DNA from: an uncultured Bacilli bacterium
GTDB taxonomy: Bacteria > Bacillota_I > Bacilli_A > RF39 > UBA660
Length of the DNA: 15,525 nucleotides
NCBI GenBank assembly: GCA_947632355.1
Contig: CANROY010000028.1
Coordinates: 1 to 15,525 of the forward strand
Direction of reading: 5' to 3'
Shown: piece by piece, positions 12,381-15,525 of the stretch
Numbering within the stretch: the stretch's first letter is position 1
How the letters are laid out: each line of letters opens with the position of its first letter
Translations under genes and position numbers: made by a program
Notes under the pieces: generated by a model
Told to the model about the DNA's origin: nothing
What the model saw: the letters and a program-made list of their open reading frames with translations, nothing else
Database searches by the model: none

Positions 12381-14321
12381 ATGCGTAAGATGACATTTTT
12401 AGTGAAAACTTTCGTTTTTTTATTTCTTGTTTTTTTAATTGCGATGACTGGTTTATACACTTTTGCCTATTTTAGTCCAAAACTTGAACTTAAAAACATT
12501 GGACAAATGTATATTTATGATAATAATGAAACTTTAGTTTATCAAGGAAGTGGTACAAGTGAATGGGTACATTTACAAGATATTTCTAACTATTTAAAAG
12601 ATGCTGTTATTAGTGTAGAAGATAAAAACTTTTATAAACACCAAGGTTTTGATTATTTACGTATACTAAAGGCAGGAATTACGAATATAAAAAACAAAGG
12701 GATAGTACAAGGGGCTAGTACCATAAGCCAACAATATATTAAAAATATGTACTTAGATTTTGACCAAACTTGGAGAAGAAAAATAGAGGAAGCCTTCTTA
12801 ACTTTAGAGTTAGAAGTCCATTATGATAAAGATGCGATTTTAGAAGGTTATTTAAATACAATTAATTTTGGTGCAGGAAATTATGGGGTAGAAAATGCAA
12901 GTAAATACTATTTTAATAAACGTGCCAAAGATTTAAATTTAGAAGAGGCTCTTATGCTTGCAGGTATTCCTAAAAACCCTAGTAAGTATAATCCTGTTAA
13001 TCATTACGATGAATGTATTGAAAGAGCAAAGATAGTTGCAAAATCCATGTTTACGAACAAAAAGATAGATGAAGATACTTACAACCATTTATTTGAAAAC
13101 AAAATAGAAATCTACGGAAAAAGAGAATCGAATAATTTACAAATGCTAATGTACTACCAAGATGCTGTTTTAAGAGAGTTACAAACCTTAAAAGGAATTC
13201 CTACTTCTCTAAGAGATTCCGGAAGTTTAAAGATTTATACAACATTAGATATGGAGGCTCAAGAAAAACTAGAAAGTGAAATTCTTAAAAATGTAGAAGA
13301 TGAAAATTTACAAGTAGCAAGTGTTTTGATTGACCCTGAAACAGGTGCCGTTCGTGCCTTAACCGGAGGAATGAATTACGCAGAAAGTCAGTTTAATCGG
13401 GCTTTACAAGCCAAAAGACAAGTTGGTTCTACAATGAAGCCTTTCCTTTACTACGCAGCATTAGAAAACGGAATGACTTCTTCTTCTACGTTTGTAAGTG
13501 AACCAACTAATTTTGTTTTTTCGAACGATAAGGTTTATAGTCCATCTAATTATAATGACATTTATGCCAATAAAAATATTACGATGGCTGCAGCTCTTGC
13601 TTATTCAGATAATATCTATGCTGTTAAAACGCATCTTTTCTTAGGAGAGGAAACACTTGTTAATAGTGCTGAAAAAGCCGGAATTACTGAAGAGTTGATT
13701 GCTAATCCTTCTCTTGCCTTAGGTACAAGTGAACTTTCTATGCTAAACTTTGCTCATGGCTATACAACTCTTGCCAATGGTGGATACTTAACAGATAATT
13801 ACTTTATTGAAAAAGTAGAGGATTTAAAAGGTAACGTTTTATATGAACACAAAGATAAAAAGAAAATGGTTTTAAATTCAAATTATGTTTATATTTTAAA
13901 TGAGATGCTTTCAAATACTAGCAATATTAAATTTCAAAGTTATACTTCCCCTACTGCACTATCTATAGCTAATAAAATGAGTCGAAAATATGCTTTAAAA
14001 ACTGGAACAACAAAAACCGACTACTGGACAGTCGGCTATAACAAAGATGCTCTTTTAATGATTTGGCTTGGTTATGATGATGCCAGTGATATTACAAATG
14101 ATGCAAGTAAATGGGCTAAAAATATATGGGTGAATACAATAGAGGATTATTTAAAAGATAAAGAAAATGATTGGTATGAAACGCCATATAATGTAATTGG
14201 TGTATTACAAGACCCTGTTACCGGAATGCCTGTTACAAAAGGAAGTGCTAGTGTATTTTACTACGTTAAAGGAAGTGAAGGAAATTCCATTGATGTGGAT
14301 GTAAAGCAAGAAGAAAACTGA
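12381..14321 (+). CDS. Class A penicillin-binding protein (transglycosylase/transpeptidase)
   Basis: This bifunctional enzyme polymerises lipid II into glycan strands and crosslinks them outside the membrane. It has a short basic N-terminus and one membrane helix (about residues 5-30). A GT51 domain follows, with VEDKNFYKHQGFD (catalytic Glu80), QGASTISQQYIKN, RKIEEAFLTLELE and EGYLNTINFGAGNYG. The transpeptidase domain has S350-T-M-K353, S409-D-N411 and K540-T-G542, all three active-site motifs in order. I take ATG at 12381 (646 residues) since AGGTGA lies five bases upstream; a GTG at 12372 falls inside that site. Transcription diverges from the argS operon. It ends in a bidirectional terminator. 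There is no long C-terminal extension. Confidence 0.96.
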   Translation: MRKMTFLVKTFVFLFLVFLIAMTGLYTFAYFSPKLELKNIGQMYIYDNNETLVYQGSGTSEWVHLQDISNYLKDAVISVEDKNFYKHQGFDYLRILKAGITNIKNKGIVQGASTISQQYIKNMYLDFDQTWRRKIEEAFLTLELEVHYDKDAILEGYLNTINFGAGNYGVENASKYYFNKRAKDLNLEEALMLAGIPKNPSKYNPVNHYDECIERAKIVAKSMFTNKKIDEDTYNHLFENKIEIYGKRESNNLQMLMYYQDAVLRELQTLKGIPTSLRDSGSLKIYTTLDMEAQEKLESEILKNVEDENLQVASVLIDPETGAVRALTGGMNYAESQFNRALQAKRQVGSTMKPFLYYAALENGMTSSSTFVSEPTNFVFSNDKVYSPSNYNDIYANKNITMAAALAYSDNIYAVKTHLFLGEETLVNSAEKAGITEELIANPSLALGTSELSMLNFAHGYTTLANGGYLTDNYFIEKVEDLKGNVLYEHKDKKKMVLNSNYVYILNEMLSNTSNIKFQSYTSPTALSIANKMSRKYALKTGTTKTDYWTVGYNKDALLMIWLGYDDASDITNDASKWAKNIWVNTIEDYLKDKENDWYETPYNVIGVLQDPVTGMPVTKGSASVFYYVKGSEGNSIDVDVKQEEN

Positions 14322-14348
14322 TATTATTGAGTGAGTATCAGTTTTCTT
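14311..14348. terminator. Bidirectional terminator between the PBP gene and paralog B
   Basis: AAGAAAACTGATA (14311-14323) and TATCAGTTTTCTT (14336-14348) pair over 13 bp with a 12-base loop, with T-rich sequence on both sides. The PBP stop codon is in the left arm, and the last two bases read into paralog B's stop codon are in the right arm. Confidence 0.75.
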
Positions 14349-15525
14349 ATTTTATTTCTTGAGGTGCCAAAACGATACGTGAAGCAATATTACCGTGATT
14401 AGAGAAACCATATACATATCCCATTGTAAAGATAGCTGGAGTAAGACAATAATTCTGTGTTCCACATGATGCATAAGTACCTCTCCCAAACCAAGGATAG
14501 CCACTATCACTCATATCTTTTCTTGATCCGTACCATCCTGCTGTTTCTGCAGTTGCATCACCTAGTATTCTTCTACTATATGCTGTTGTATCGTTAGATG
14601 TTGTTCCATATTTATATACATCATAATATTTTTTTTCACTAGGAAAAGCAACACCATTAGTTTTAGAACCACCACTAGTATATTGCCCATTAAATCCGGA
14701 ATTAGCACTACTATCTGGCCCACTTATAAGTTGACCATTTTGATTTGATAATGGACTCATCATGTATTCTCCTGACCCTCCATTCATATCATAAATTCCT
14801 GTATAATTTCCTGTTGTACTTGCTAAAATAGACTTATTATTAAAATAATTTACTGTTTTTGCTCCATCATTTCCCGGTGTAATTGCTTGTGATACTGTTG
14901 TAGTGTTCCCAGCAATTGAGGCATATCCTGTCACAAAATTACTATTATTATTTATCATTACATTTTCACATGTAGTAATACCATCTTGTTCGGTACATCT
15001 TCCATATATGCTTTGAGTTAAATAAGCCACTGCTCCCCACTCTGTATTCTTCATCATATGACTATCTAATTCTCTTTTATAGTTATAACTCAATAAGTAA
15101 TAATTACTAGCATTTAGCCAAACATAAGAATATTGATTCGGTTTGATAACGACATTATTAACATTATAGGTTTGTTCACTACTTAGTTTTCCACTTTTAG
15201 ATCCTGTTTCAAACTTCCCTACCCATAATCCATTCACATCAAAGGAGATAAATGCTGGATGCGTCATTAATTTTCCTACTTGGCATGTTCCACTTTCTCC
15301 TGATAATCCTTGGGTCCTGTCTTCATTCATTGGTGTTTCACATTCTTCTGCACTATTGATTGTATTATCTAGTCCGAACTCGATTTCAAATGCTTTTTCA
15401 TTACCTTGACTACTAGCTCCCAACGTTTGTATTTTATATCGATACTTTGGTATCCACACAAAGTAACTTTCTATTACATCCTCTGGTATCTCTTCTCCAT
15501 ATCCATAGACTTTCTCTTTTCCACT
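14347..15525 (-). CDS. FGE/C-type-lectin-like surface protein (paralog B), 5' end missing
   Basis: The frame is open from the right window edge to TAA at 14347, so the N-terminus and presumably its membrane anchor lie outside. 392 codons are visible. The first GTG in frame (15459) falls inside the conserved block ESYFVWIPKYRYK and is not a real start. It shares with paralog A VWIPKY, GESG-C-VG--MTHPAF, WVGKFETG, the 20-residue block ending LTQSIYG, ASTT-NYTGIYDM-G and RILGDAT-E, in the same order. The loops between, and the last 45 residues (ending SRIVLAPQ), differ. As in paralog A, the fold suggests a display or ligand-binding surface protein. It converges on the class A PBP gene with a shared terminator. 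Confidence 0.85.
   Translation of the reverse strand, partial: SGKEKVYGYGEEIPEDVIESYFVWIPKYRYKIQTLGASSQGNEKAFEIEFGLDNTINSAEECETPMNEDRTQGLSGESGTCQVGKLMTHPAFISFDVNGLWVGKFETGSKSGKLSSEQTYNVNNVVIKPNQYSYVWLNASNYYLLSYNYKRELDSHMMKNTEWGAVAYLTQSIYGRCTEQDGITTCENVMINNNSNFVTGYASIAGNTTTVSQAITPGNDGAKTVNYFNNKSILASTTGNYTGIYDMNGGSGEYMMSPLSNQNGQLISGPDSSANSGFNGQYTSGGSKTNGVAFPSEKKYYDVYKYGTTSNDTTAYSRRILGDATAETAGWYGSRKDMSDSGYPWFGRGTYASCGTQNYCLTPAIFTMGYVYGFSNHGNIASRIVLAPQEIK

Noticed and set aside
1..15525. CRISPR arrays, tRNA or rRNA genes, insertion sequences
   Set aside because: No regularly spaced repeats, cloverleaf-like segments, rRNA-like stretches or transposase frames were seen on either strand.

Overview
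The window comes from a low-GC, AT-rich Firmicute-type bacterium using the standard code (TGA is a real stop, tryptophans are TGG). The block ywiB-like / argS / rpoE(delta) / prfA / prmC and the nearby spoIIR, mntP and murA recall the prfA-prmC-spoIIR-mntP neighbourhood of Bacillus. spoIIR points to an endospore-forming ancestry. The surface-protein paralogs fit an uncultivated gut or host-associated Bacilli/Mollicutes-like lineage; that placement is inference.

Layout: 1-492 is mostly non-coding but dense in signals. It holds a partial minus-strand gene start at the left edge with a promoter inside a 22-bp inverted repeat, an island of higher GC with a 24-codon ORF, two minus-strand terminator-like hairpins, and a minus-strand promoter that could make a short RNA. 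493-2070 (minus) encodes a membrane-anchored FGE/C-type-lectin-like surface protein. Its promoter carries two copies of a 19-bp dyad (AGACTA-N7-TAGTCT), and a divergent Xre-type regulator (2212-2442, plus) sits next to it. 2431-3132 (minus) is an SGNH-like membrane-anchored protein lacking the usual catalytic residues. Then, all on the minus strand, come murA, mntP, spoIIR and a GT2 membrane glycosyltransferase.

After a 335-base gap with a promoter, repeats and a terminator comes an unrecognised 217-residue protein with its own strong promoter. Next is the tight minus-strand translation operon DUF1934/ywiB-like - argS - rpoE - prfA - prmC (12209 down to 7909), with overlapping or near-overlapping genes. 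A bifunctional class A penicillin-binding protein is transcribed divergently (12381-14321, plus). It ends in a bidirectional terminator shared with a second FGE/C-type-lectin-like paralog (14347 to the right edge, minus, 5' end outside the window).

Functionally the window joins peptidoglycan synthesis (MurA, class A PBP), envelope polysaccharide (GT2), translation (ArgRS, RF1 and its methyltransferase PrmC), RNA polymerase delta, manganese export and forespore signalling. Two large paralogous surface proteins bracket this conserved core. The least ordinary parts are the regulated surface-protein/regulator pair, the degenerate SGNH protein, the hairpins that embed the starts of spoIIR and mntP, and the compact RNA/small-ORF region at 220-490.
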